Shown in pieces: positions 47,130-54,413 of a stretch of 64,000 nt of DNA (positions are counted from its first letter, which is position 1; each line of letters begins with the position of its first letter). The DNA is from Phycisphaerae bacterium RAS1 (GTDB lineage Bacteria; Planctomycetota; Phycisphaerae; UBA1845; Fen-1342), in NCBI GenBank assembly GCA_007859745.1, contig SMLU01000002.1:550942-614941 (forward strand), written 5' to 3'. Position numbers and translations under genes: made by a program. The notes below the pieces were generated by a model that worked only from the letters and a program-made list of their open reading frames with translations, did not search any database and had not been told where the DNA came from.

Positions 47130-48035
47130 GTGCATCTTCGCACCATCAGCCTCCTGGGAATCGCCGCCGGCAAGGGCGCTCGCAAGCCCGGCGCCGAAGA
47201 CGGGCCTTACGAGCTGCGGGCCGCCGGACTGGTCGAGCGACTCACCCGACGCGGTCATCGCGTCGAAGACCTCGGCGACATCCCCGGCGTCTATGAAACG
47301 CGCACGGCCCGCGGCGGCGCGATTAACAACCTCCGCAACATTGTGCACGTGAACCGACACACGCACGCCTGCGTCCTCGGCGCGCGGCGAAAGGCGCCCG
47401 AATCATTCCTGCTGGTCATCGGCGGCGACCACAGCCTGGCGATCGGCGTGCTGGCCGGCTTGTCGGACGCATGCAGGCGGCTCGGAATCCTCTGGATCGA
47501 CGCGCACGCCGACTTCAATACGCCGCGCTCCAGCCCGTCCGGCAACGCCCACGGCATGAGTCTCGCCGTTGCGTGCGGCCGTGGGCACATCGAGTTAGTG
47601 AACCTGGCGGATCGTCATCCAATCGTCGACGAGAGCGACGTCTGCCTGCTCGGTTGCCGGGACATCGACGCGGCCGAGCAGGCTGAGCTGGACAACAGCG
47701 CCGTAACACTGGCGACGACGAAACAGTTCCGGCGCCGCGGCGTTGTCAGCACCGCGGTCGACGCCTGTCAGTCGCTCGCGCGGCGATGTGACCATGTGCA
47801 TCTCAGCTTCGACATCGACGTGCTCGACCCGTCCATCGCACCCGGCACCGGCACGGCCGTTCCGGGAGGGCTGACACGCGAGGAGGCGATTGACCTGCTC
47901 TCCGCGTTGTCCAGGCAGGGCTTGGTGCACTCGGCGGAGTTCGTTGAGTACAACCCGGCCCTGGACCGCGACGGAGGCACGCGCACGATCGCAATTGAAC
48001 TGATCGAAGCGCTCTGCGGGGCGACGCGGAAATGA
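47130..48035 (+). CDS. rocF: Arginase
   Basis: 301 residues. Hydrolyses arginine to ornithine and urea. Manganese-binding motifs are intact: GGDHSLAIG, WIDAHADFNTP and SFDIDVLDPSIAPGTGT; the C-terminal glutamate region EFVEYNPALDRDGGT follows. The SGNAHGMSLA substrate loop favours arginase over agmatinase. The start is GTG 47130. Stands alone, divergent from the acyl-CoA dehydrogenase gene. Confidence 0.92.
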   Translation: MHLRTISLLGIAAGKGARKPGAEDGPYELRAAGLVERLTRRGHRVEDLGDIPGVYETRTARGGAINNLRNIVHVNRHTHACVLGARRKAPESFLLVIGGDHSLAIGVLAGLSDACRRLGILWIDAHADFNTPRSSPSGNAHGMSLAVACGRGHIELVNLADRHPIVDESDVCLLGCRDIDAAEQAELDNSAVTLATTKQFRRRGVVSTAVDACQSLARRCDHVHLSFDIDVLDPSIAPGTGTAVPGGLTREEAIDLLSALSRQGLVHSAEFVEYNPALDRDGGTRTIAIELIEALCGATRK

Positions 48036-48190
48036 CGATAGAACGAGATTCGCGGCGTCCGGACCGTGCGCCACTGCGCATCCGCGCACAGAAGGGCCGA
48101 TAACTCGGGTTGCGCGGCGACCCGGCAACCGAATCGAGCGCCGCGAGGCCGGCGCGCAATAACAGAATGTGGCGTTCGGCGTACCGCCTT

Positions 48191-48309
48191 TCCGAACCCG
48201 CCGCGCCGAGCGGCGGGTTGAGGTGCGTACCTCGCACGGCGTCAATCGACGACCTGCCGCGGCGAACGCGCCAGGATGTCACCCCCGCCGCTTGGCGCGG
48301 CGGGCGCGG
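48191..48309. repeat. Paired REP-like palindromes
   Basis: TCCGAACCCGCCGCGCCGAG with GCGGCGGGTTG at the left, a core of about 60 bp, and GATGTCACCCCCGCCGCTTG with GCGCGGCGGG at the right. It lies in the 368 bp between arginase and the first DUF1573 gene; nothing else is visible there apart from the RBS. Confidence 0.82.
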
Positions 48310-48403
48310 ATAAGCGAGCGAGCTTGCAGCGCGGCGAAACGCCCCGCATCATACTGGGCTCGCCATGCGGCGATCGCCCATCGAACCCCACGGAGCACTA
48401 GGC

Positions 48404-49495
48404 ATGCATCGATTGGCACCAACATGGTTTCGGTTCGACCTGATTCGCCTGACCGCACTGACGCTGTGCGCCGCGGCTGCCTGGGCCGCCGATCCGCCGC
48501 CCGCCGCCGGGCAGCCCAAGCTGACCCTCTCGGCCGAAGAGTGGAACATGGGCGAGGTCTGGTATGGCCACATCGAGAAATTCACGCTGAAAGTGAAAAA
48601 CGACGGCACCGCGGAGCTGAAGATTCACAATGTCCGGCCGTCGTGCGGCTGCACCGCCGCGGCGCCGGCCAAGACCGTCCTCGCGCCCGGCGAGGAAACA
48701 ACGATCGGCATTGATTTCGACACGAAAAAGAAGTTCGGCGACGCCAGCAGCAGCGTCGAGATCATGACGAATGATCCGACGCGCTCGCTCGTCTCCTTCA
48801 AGCTCAAGGGATTCGTCAAACGCGCCATCAAGATGACCCCGATCGGCGGCGTCGTCATTCGCGACACGGATCCGAACGGCGTGCACACCGCCCGCTGCCG
48901 CGTGGAGAACATGGAAAACGAGCCCATGACGCTCAAGATCGTGAGCGCCAACGCACCCAAGTTCGATGTGCAGGTGCAGGAGGTCACGCCCGGCAAAGTC
49001 TGGGACGTCGTCGCCACGTCGCGCCCGCCGCTGCCTTTCGGCAGTACCGTTGGATCGTGTGAAATCTCAACCGGCCTGACGCGCGAGCCGCAGTTCACCA
49101 TGTACGTGCAGGGCAACATCCTGCGGCGGGTGACGGCCGTGCCCGAGGCGATCCTGATTCACGCCGACTTCATGCAGGCGTCCCAGCGGACGGTCCGTCT
49201 GCAGTACTACGGCGGGGACGCGAATTTCAAAGTGACCGGCGTGAAGTGCTCGAATCCGAAGATCACCGGCACCGCCAGCCCAGCCGTCCTCCCGGACGCG
49301 TCGTACGCGCAGCTCGAGCCGCGCCCCAGCAAGCTGTGCGACGTGCGGATCGAGCTGCCGGCCGGCCCCGAGATTCCGAAGGAAGGATCGATCGTCGAGA
49401 TTTTCACGTCGGATCCTGATTTCGCGAAGCTCGAGATCTTCGTGACCAGCGACGCCGAGCTCTACCGCCACAAGATGGGCATGAACAGGAAATAG
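48404..49495 (+). CDS. DUF1573 protein, first copy
   Basis: 363 residues from ATG 48404 with GGAG upstream. A signal sequence (LIRLTALTLCAAAAWAADPP) precedes a DUF1573 domain: WNMGEVWYGHIEKFTLKVKNDGTAELKIHNVRPSCGCTAAAPAKTVLAPGE, with the conserved CGC. The remaining 200 residues are further Ig-like beta-sandwich repeats. DUF1573 proteins are common in planctomycetes and Bacteroidetes; function unknown, probably periplasmic. The paired cysteines may bind metal or take part in redox with the rhodanese and MauE-like proteins downstream. Confidence 0.88.
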   Translation: MHRLAPTWFRFDLIRLTALTLCAAAAWAADPPPAAGQPKLTLSAEEWNMGEVWYGHIEKFTLKVKNDGTAELKIHNVRPSCGCTAAAPAKTVLAPGEETTIGIDFDTKKKFGDASSSVEIMTNDPTRSLVSFKLKGFVKRAIKMTPIGGVVIRDTDPNGVHTARCRVENMENEPMTLKIVSANAPKFDVQVQEVTPGKVWDVVATSRPPLPFGSTVGSCEISTGLTREPQFTMYVQGNILRRVTAVPEAILIHADFMQASQRTVRLQYYGGDANFKVTGVKCSNPKITGTASPAVLPDASYAQLEPRPSKLCDVRIELPAGPEIPKEGSIVEIFTSDPDFAKLEIFVTSDAELYRHKMGMNRK

Positions 49496-49581
49496 TTCGC
49501 CGCTCCGGCCTCCCGCGGCCGATGCGCGAGTGAATCAACAATCGTGCGTTTGCGACAACCGCTAACCGAAGTGAGGACGTC

Positions 49582-50985
49582 ATGAAAAAGCTGATGCAGA
49601 TGCTGCTGGCACTGGGCCTGATGGCCGCCGTGCTGAAACCCGCGTTCGCCGATGAAAAGAAGGACGGCGCTCCCGCGCCCGCCGGCGCGCCGCCCGCCGC
49701 GCAGCCGGCCCAGCCGGCGCCGGCGCCGACCCCCGGCACGCCCCCGGCCCCCAGCGCCCCGACCGGCGGCAAAGGCAAGCTCGAACTCTCCAACAATGTC
49801 TGGGACTTCGGCGATGTCTGGCAAGGCGACGCGGTCCAGGGCGAAATCGGCGTCAAGAACACCGGCGAAGGCCCGCTGATGATCGACGTGCGCAGCTCGT
49901 GCGGCTGCACCGTCGCCACCAAGCCCAAGAGCCCGCTGGCGCCCGGCGAGTCGGATAAGCTGGTCATCTCCTACAACACGCAGAAGCGCAAGGGGCCGGC
50001 CAATCAAACCGTGACGCTCACCACGGACGACCCGGCCCAGCCCAGCGTGCCCGTCACCGTCAAGGGCACGGTCAAGGAGCTCGTGATCATGGAGCCGGCG
50101 GAAGGCGTCTCCTTCGGCCGCCTGCTCGAAACCTCGACCGAGAAGCGCACCGTCAAGATCCGCCCGCAGTACAAGGAGCCGATGACGCTGAAGCTCAAGG
50201 AAGGCGCCGACTTCGGCCACTACAAGGTGGACTTCAAGGAAGTAAAGGCCGGCGAGGAATATGAGCTGACGGTCGAGACCGTCCCGCCGCTCAAGGAAGG
50301 CGCCGGCGCGCGGATCGAGATCGCGCTGGAGACGAGCCTCGAAAAGCACAAGAACGTGAGCATTCCGGTTCAGGCCTTTATTCAGGAGCCGGTGCAGGTT
50401 CGCCCGACGCGCGTCTTCGTGCCCAAGAACGTCAGCAACCCGGTGACGCGCCTGATCCGCGTCAGCTACACGCCCGAGAACCCGATCAAGATCGTCGACG
50501 TCAAGTCGAACAACGACGCCATCAAGGTTTCGATCGTCCCGCCCAAGACCGGCGCCGCGAACACGCAGATCGCCTATCACGAGATTCAGGTGACGCTGCC
50601 GCCGTCGGACCAGATTCCGGCCAAGGGCGCCCAGATCGAGATCACCACCGACGCCAAGGACGCCCGCTACCAGAAGTTCACGATTCCGGTCGACGTCGTC
50701 GAGCGCCCGGCCGCCGCCGGCGCCCCGCAGGTCACCCCCAGCCCGCAGATCAAGATGGTGCCCGCCACCCCGGCCAACACGGGCGCGACCGCCCCGCCGT
50801 CGCCCGGCAGCGGCGCCAAGGGCGATGAAGGCAACACGGGTATGACGCCGAAAGACGCGCCCAAGGGTGACGCGCCCAAGAGCGATGCACCGAAGGGCGA
50901 CGCGCCCAAGGGCGATGCGCCGAAGGGCGACGCGCCGAAGCCCGCTGAGCCCAAGTCGGACCCCGGCAAGAAACCCGGAAAGTAG
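49582..50985 (+). CDS. DUF1573 protein, second copy, with KGDAPK tail
   Basis: 467 residues. Signal peptide (LMQMLLALGLMAAVLKPAFAD), a Pro/Ala-rich linker, then DUF1573 (LSNNVWDFGDVWQGDAVQGEIGVKNTGEGPLMIDVRSSCGCTVA) and two more beta-sandwich segments. The C-terminal 70 residues are a low-complexity tail with an 18-bp tandem repeat giving KGDAPK/KSDAPK units, probably a flexible or wall-associated region. It starts 86 bp after the first copy; the two share fold and CGC motif but are diverged. Confidence 0.88.
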   Translation: MKKLMQMLLALGLMAAVLKPAFADEKKDGAPAPAGAPPAAQPAQPAPAPTPGTPPAPSAPTGGKGKLELSNNVWDFGDVWQGDAVQGEIGVKNTGEGPLMIDVRSSCGCTVATKPKSPLAPGESDKLVISYNTQKRKGPANQTVTLTTDDPAQPSVPVTVKGTVKELVIMEPAEGVSFGRLLETSTEKRTVKIRPQYKEPMTLKLKEGADFGHYKVDFKEVKAGEEYELTVETVPPLKEGAGARIEIALETSLEKHKNVSIPVQAFIQEPVQVRPTRVFVPKNVSNPVTRLIRVSYTPENPIKIVDVKSNNDAIKVSIVPPKTGAANTQIAYHEIQVTLPPSDQIPAKGAQIEITTDAKDARYQKFTIPVDVVERPAAAGAPQVTPSPQIKMVPATPANTGATAPPSPGSGAKGDEGNTGMTPKDAPKGDAPKSDAPKGDAPKGDAPKGDAPKPAEPKSDPGKKPGK

Positions 50986-51009
50986 TCCGCCTCACGGAGC
51001 GGTGCGGCG

Positions 51010-51543
51010 ATGATCGCTTTCGCCATGCGTACGATCCTGATCCTGGCGGCTTCCGCAGCCGCCGGGATCGGCTATGCGCATTGGGTGAAAGGCCTGCCGC
51101 TCGTTCCCGACCCCAAGGACATCGGCCCGCCGCCTCAGCCGCGCTCGGAATATGAGAAAATCACGGACCGCGCCTCGATCTCGCTCGAAGATTTCAAGGC
51201 TCATTTCATGAGCGGCGGTCTGGTGATCGACGCCCGACCGGCCGAGGAGTTCCTGAAGGGCCATCTGGACGCCCCGCTCATCCTGAATGTGCCCGCCGAC
51301 GGCGTCGCGCAGCACATCGTCCGCCTCGACGCCTTTCGCGGCTTGCCGATCGTGCTCTACTGCACCTCCACCTCCTGCCACATGGCCCACGACGTCCTCA
51401 TCGCACTTGAGCAGGCCGGCTACTTCGACTTGAAAATCTACATCCCCGGCTGGGACGACGGCATCGTGAAGTTCGGCCTGCCCATCGCGTCCGGCCCGGA
51501 ACCCATGGGCGCCGCCCCCGACTCCGGCGGGAGTGGACGATGA
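51010..51543 (+). CDS. Membrane-anchored rhodanese-like protein
   Basis: 177 residues. An N-terminal anchor (ILILAASAAAGIGYAHWV) is followed by a rhodanese domain: ISLEDFKAHFMSGGLVIDARPAEEFLKGHLDAPLILNVPAD and active-site loop LYCTSTSCHMAHDVLIALEQAGY. The loop cysteine is present but the loop is not the canonical CRxGxR. It is probably a periplasmic sulfur carrier or thiol-binding protein. 24 bp after the DUF1573 gene and overlapping the next gene by 4 bp. Confidence 0.87.
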   Translation: MIAFAMRTILILAASAAAGIGYAHWVKGLPLVPDPKDIGPPPQPRSEYEKITDRASISLEDFKAHFMSGGLVIDARPAEEFLKGHLDAPLILNVPADGVAQHIVRLDAFRGLPIVLYCTSTSCHMAHDVLIALEQAGYFDLKIYIPGWDDGIVKFGLPIASGPEPMGAAPDSGGSGR

Positions 51544-52049
51544 CCGCCAGCAACGCGCTCGCAGAAGCACTGCCGCCGCCCGCCGTCGCGACCGCCTCGC
51601 GCCGGTCGGCGACACGCGTACTTCTGTCCTGGTTGCCGCGTCTCCTGGTCGCGCTCATCTTCATCTACGCCGGCCTGGGCAAGGCCGCCGATCCGTCGAC
51701 GTTCGCCAAGGAAATCCGCAAATACAACATGGCCCCGGTGGAGCTGACCAATCTGCTGGCGGGCGCCGTGCCGGCCCTCGAGCTGGCGACCGCCGGCATG
51801 CTTGTGCTTGGCATCTGCCGCCGCGAGGCGCGCCTCCTGCTGCTGCTGATGCTCGCCGGATTCACCGCCGCCAAGTGCGTCATGCTCATGAAGGGCATTG
51901 ACATCGCCTGCGGCTGTGTTCCGTCGGACAGCAAGCTCGCCTTTCTCTTCAAGGGCGAGATGGGCGTTGCGACCAACGCCGTCCTGATCGCCTGCCTGTT
52001 CATAGACATGGCTTTCACGCCCAAGCGCCGCCTGCCTACCGCCGCCTGA
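51540..52049 (+). CDS. MauE/DoxX-family membrane protein
   Basis: 169 residues with four hydrophobic segments (LLVALIFIYAGLGKAADPSTFAKEIRKY is the family start; MLVLGICRREARLLLLLMLAGFTAAKC; ATNAVLIACLFIDMAF). MauE-type proteins help form disulfides in periplasmic proteins; the loop motif IACGCVP carries two cysteines. As last gene of the DUF1573-DUF1573-rhodanese operon it may maintain the redox state of those cysteine-bearing proteins. Confidence 0.86.
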   Translation: MTASNALAEALPPPAVATASRRSATRVLLSWLPRLLVALIFIYAGLGKAADPSTFAKEIRKYNMAPVELTNLLAGAVPALELATAGMLVLGICRREARLLLLLMLAGFTAAKCVMLMKGIDIACGCVPSDSKLAFLFKGEMGVATNAVLIACLFIDMAFTPKRRLPTAA

Positions 52050-52171
52050 GCGCCCGCACCGGAGAGTGCGGCCATCCCGCCCGCCACGCCGCGCACTCCG
52101 CTTGCCCCCGCGCAACCGCCTGTCCGACGCGTTCTGGCCGACCGTTCCGGCAGACAGCGGCCGGACCGTTT

Positions 52172-52340
52172 TTCGGAACCCGCCGCGCCAAGCGGCGGGG
52201 TGACGATCAGACGCGACCGATGCCACACAGGCAGAGGGATGTCAACCCGCCGCTTGGCGCGGCGGGTTCGGACAGATTGGCCCGCCGCGAACGCGGCGGC
52301 TTCGGACAAATCGGCCCGCCGAACTTGCCAGGATCGCTGG
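52172..52340. repeat. Paired REP-like palindromes with an extra unit
   Basis: Left palindrome GGAACCCGCCGCGCCAAGCG with GTGACGATC, a core of about 45 bp, then ATGTCAACCCGCCGCTTGGC and GGGTTCGGACAGATTGGCCC, followed by two looser GCCGCGAACGCGGCGG/TTCGGACAAATCGGCCC units. It is in the 396-bp gap upstream of the TSP3 gene; no other feature seen. Confidence 0.83.
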
Positions 52341-52445
52341 TCACACCCGTACGACGACGCCACGCAATCAGGCTAATCCGGCCGTTTGGCCGCCGTTTGT
52401 ATTGACGGCTCCTTCTGTCCGGTCCGGGCTCCTGCGAGGTGCGCC

Positions 52446-54038
52446 ATGTCGCTTCATTCTCTCCCGCAACCCACGTTCGCTGCGCGTTCCAAGAGTCTGC
52501 TTTGTTCGGTGTTGATCTGCACTGACTTGCTCCTCCCCAACGCCGGCTGCCCGGAAGAAGAGGAGCCGCCGCCCGACGTTCCCAACATCGAAGTCCCGGA
52601 AGTCCCGACTCCGTCCGACCACGGCGCCTGCTGCCTGCCCGACGGCCAGTGCACCGATGCCAGCAACCGTGCGGCGTGCGACACCCGCGGCGGATACTGG
52701 CACGGCATCGGAACGACGTGCGCCGAAGTGGTCCTCTGCAACAGCAGCGGGCCGTTCCGCGACCTCTGCGAGAACGCCCAGCCCTGCAGCGGCGAGGGGC
52801 CGTTCGTTTTCAATACGAACGAAGACCGCAGCAGCACGGAAGGCCTCATCCCGAGGTCCGGCGGCTGCCGGCGAATCTGGCTGGACGCGTTCGCCTGCTG
52901 GACGGCCGATCAGACCGGCCGCTACGCCATGGACACCTGCGGCGAGGAGAACGCGGTCAACACCTTGATCGCAGTCTACGACGGCTGCGCGTGCACGCTC
53001 ACGCTCGAGCGCATGCTGGCGTGCAATGACGACGGCGACGCCTGTGAGAGCGGCGGTTCGCGGCTGGAATTTGAAGCGGTCGCCGGAATGTCCTACATGC
53101 TGCACGCCGGCGAGCATTACAACGAGGTGGCGGGCGGCGCAGTCTACGTTCGCGTGACCTATCTCGGGCCAATCGAGTTGCCGGATGCGGATGAGGACGG
53201 CGTGCTCGACGCGGACGACAACTGCCCGGAGGCGGCAAACCCCAATCAGGCGGACAGCGACGATGACGGCGCGGGCGACGCATGCGATCCTGACGCGGAT
53301 TTCGACGGCGACGGCTTCATCAACGCGGACGACAACTGCCCGACCCTCGCCAACCCGGGCCAGGAAGACGCCGACGGGAACGGCGTCGGCGACGTCTGCG
53401 AACCGACCGCTGACAACGACGAGGACGGTGTGCCGAACGTTGAGGATAATTGCCCCAACACGTCGAACGAAGATCAGGCCGACGCGGACGACGACGGCGT
53501 CGGCGACGCCTGCGACGATTCCGACAATGACGGAATTCTCAGCATCGACGACAACTGTCCCGACACCGCCAACGAAGATCAGGCCGACGCCGATAGCGAC
53601 GGCATTGGCGACGCCTGCGAACCCGACTCCGACAACGACGGCACAATCGACGACGAAGATGGCTGCCCGGAAGATCCGGAAAAGACCGCGCCCGGCGCCT
53701 GCGGCTGCGGCAACCCGGACACGGACGCGAACAGCAACGGCACGCCCGACTGCACCGAAGAGCCGCCCGTCACGCTGCGCCTGACGTTCACGCTCGACGG
53801 CGAACCGGTCGTCTTAACCGTATTCGTGTGGGAAAACACTTGTCTGGAAGGCGAGGCGCGTTGCACGGGCATGAGCAGCTCGCTGGGCGTCTTTGAGTGC
53901 GCCGGCCTCACCGACGGGCTTCAAGTCTGTGTGTACGCCTACAACGAGCAGGTCAGTTCGGGAAGCCGGTCGTTCAACGTCAGCGACACCGACGGCGACG
54001 GCGTCGCCGAATTCGCGATCGACGTCGCGCCGGAGTAG
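52446..54038 (+). CDS. Thrombospondin type 3 repeat protein, probable lipoprotein
   Basis: 530 residues from ATG 52446. The N-terminus (SLLCSVLICTDLLLPNAGCPEEEE) has a weak lipobox. The body carries Cys-rich segments (CCLPDGQCTDASNRAACDTRGGYW), a domain with DLCENAQPCSGEGPFVFNTNED...ACWTADQTGRYAMDTCG, then about six calcium-binding TSP3 repeats (DEDGVLDADDNCPEAANPNQADSDDDGAGDACD) and a C-terminal beta domain (VTLRLTFTLDGEPVVLTVFVWE). Surface-exposed; ligand unknown. Confidence 0.88.
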   Translation: MSLHSLPQPTFAARSKSLLCSVLICTDLLLPNAGCPEEEEPPPDVPNIEVPEVPTPSDHGACCLPDGQCTDASNRAACDTRGGYWHGIGTTCAEVVLCNSSGPFRDLCENAQPCSGEGPFVFNTNEDRSSTEGLIPRSGGCRRIWLDAFACWTADQTGRYAMDTCGEENAVNTLIAVYDGCACTLTLERMLACNDDGDACESGGSRLEFEAVAGMSYMLHAGEHYNEVAGGAVYVRVTYLGPIELPDADEDGVLDADDNCPEAANPNQADSDDDGAGDACDPDADFDGDGFINADDNCPTLANPGQEDADGNGVGDVCEPTADNDEDGVPNVEDNCPNTSNEDQADADDDGVGDACDDSDNDGILSIDDNCPDTANEDQADADSDGIGDACEPDSDNDGTIDDEDGCPEDPEKTAPGACGCGNPDTDANSNGTPDCTEEPPVTLRLTFTLDGEPVVLTVFVWENTCLEGEARCTGMSSSLGVFECAGLTDGLQVCVYAYNEQVSSGSRSFNVSDTDGDGVAEFAIDVAPE

Positions 54039-54084
54039 TTGGCTGGGACCAGAGATTCTGGCAGGTTCGGCGGGACAAGTCTGT

Positions 54085-54232
54085 CCGAAACCGCCGCGGG
54101 CTAATCTGTCCGAACCCGCCGCGGGCTAATCTGTCCGAACCCGCCGCGCCAAGCGGCGGGGTGACCTCCCCGACCCGTGGCGCCGCTCGCTTACCATCGT
54201 CACCCCGCCGCTTGGCGCGGCGGGTTCCGAAA
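54085..54232. repeat. Paired REP-like palindromes with tandem flank
   Basis: Two tandem units GAACCCGCCGCGGGCTAATC-TGTCC lead into the palindrome CCGCCGCGCCAAGCGGCGGG with GTGACC, a core of about 35 bp, and the inverse CCGCCGCTTGGCGCGGCGGG with TTCCGAA. The tandem units look like partial duplications of the left end. It occupies much of the 375 bp before the caspase-like gene. Confidence 0.83.
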
Positions 54233-54413
54233 AGCGTCTCGACCGGCGTCTCACCGTGCCGCCGCTGCGGAGACTGCGCTCGTGCCGCATAGACGCACGA
54301 ACCCGCCGCGCGGCTAGAAGCGCGACGCAGAATTCTTCGCCTGCAATTCCCGATCGTTCTCTTCGTTGCCACTGGTACGTCAATGATGACGAACGCAACC
54401 AAGGAGACGATCG

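Noticed and set aside
50860-50960. 18-bp tandem repeat in the second DUF1573 gene as a mobile repeat
   Set aside because: It encodes KGDAPK units in one frame and is not found elsewhere; ordinary low-complexity tail.
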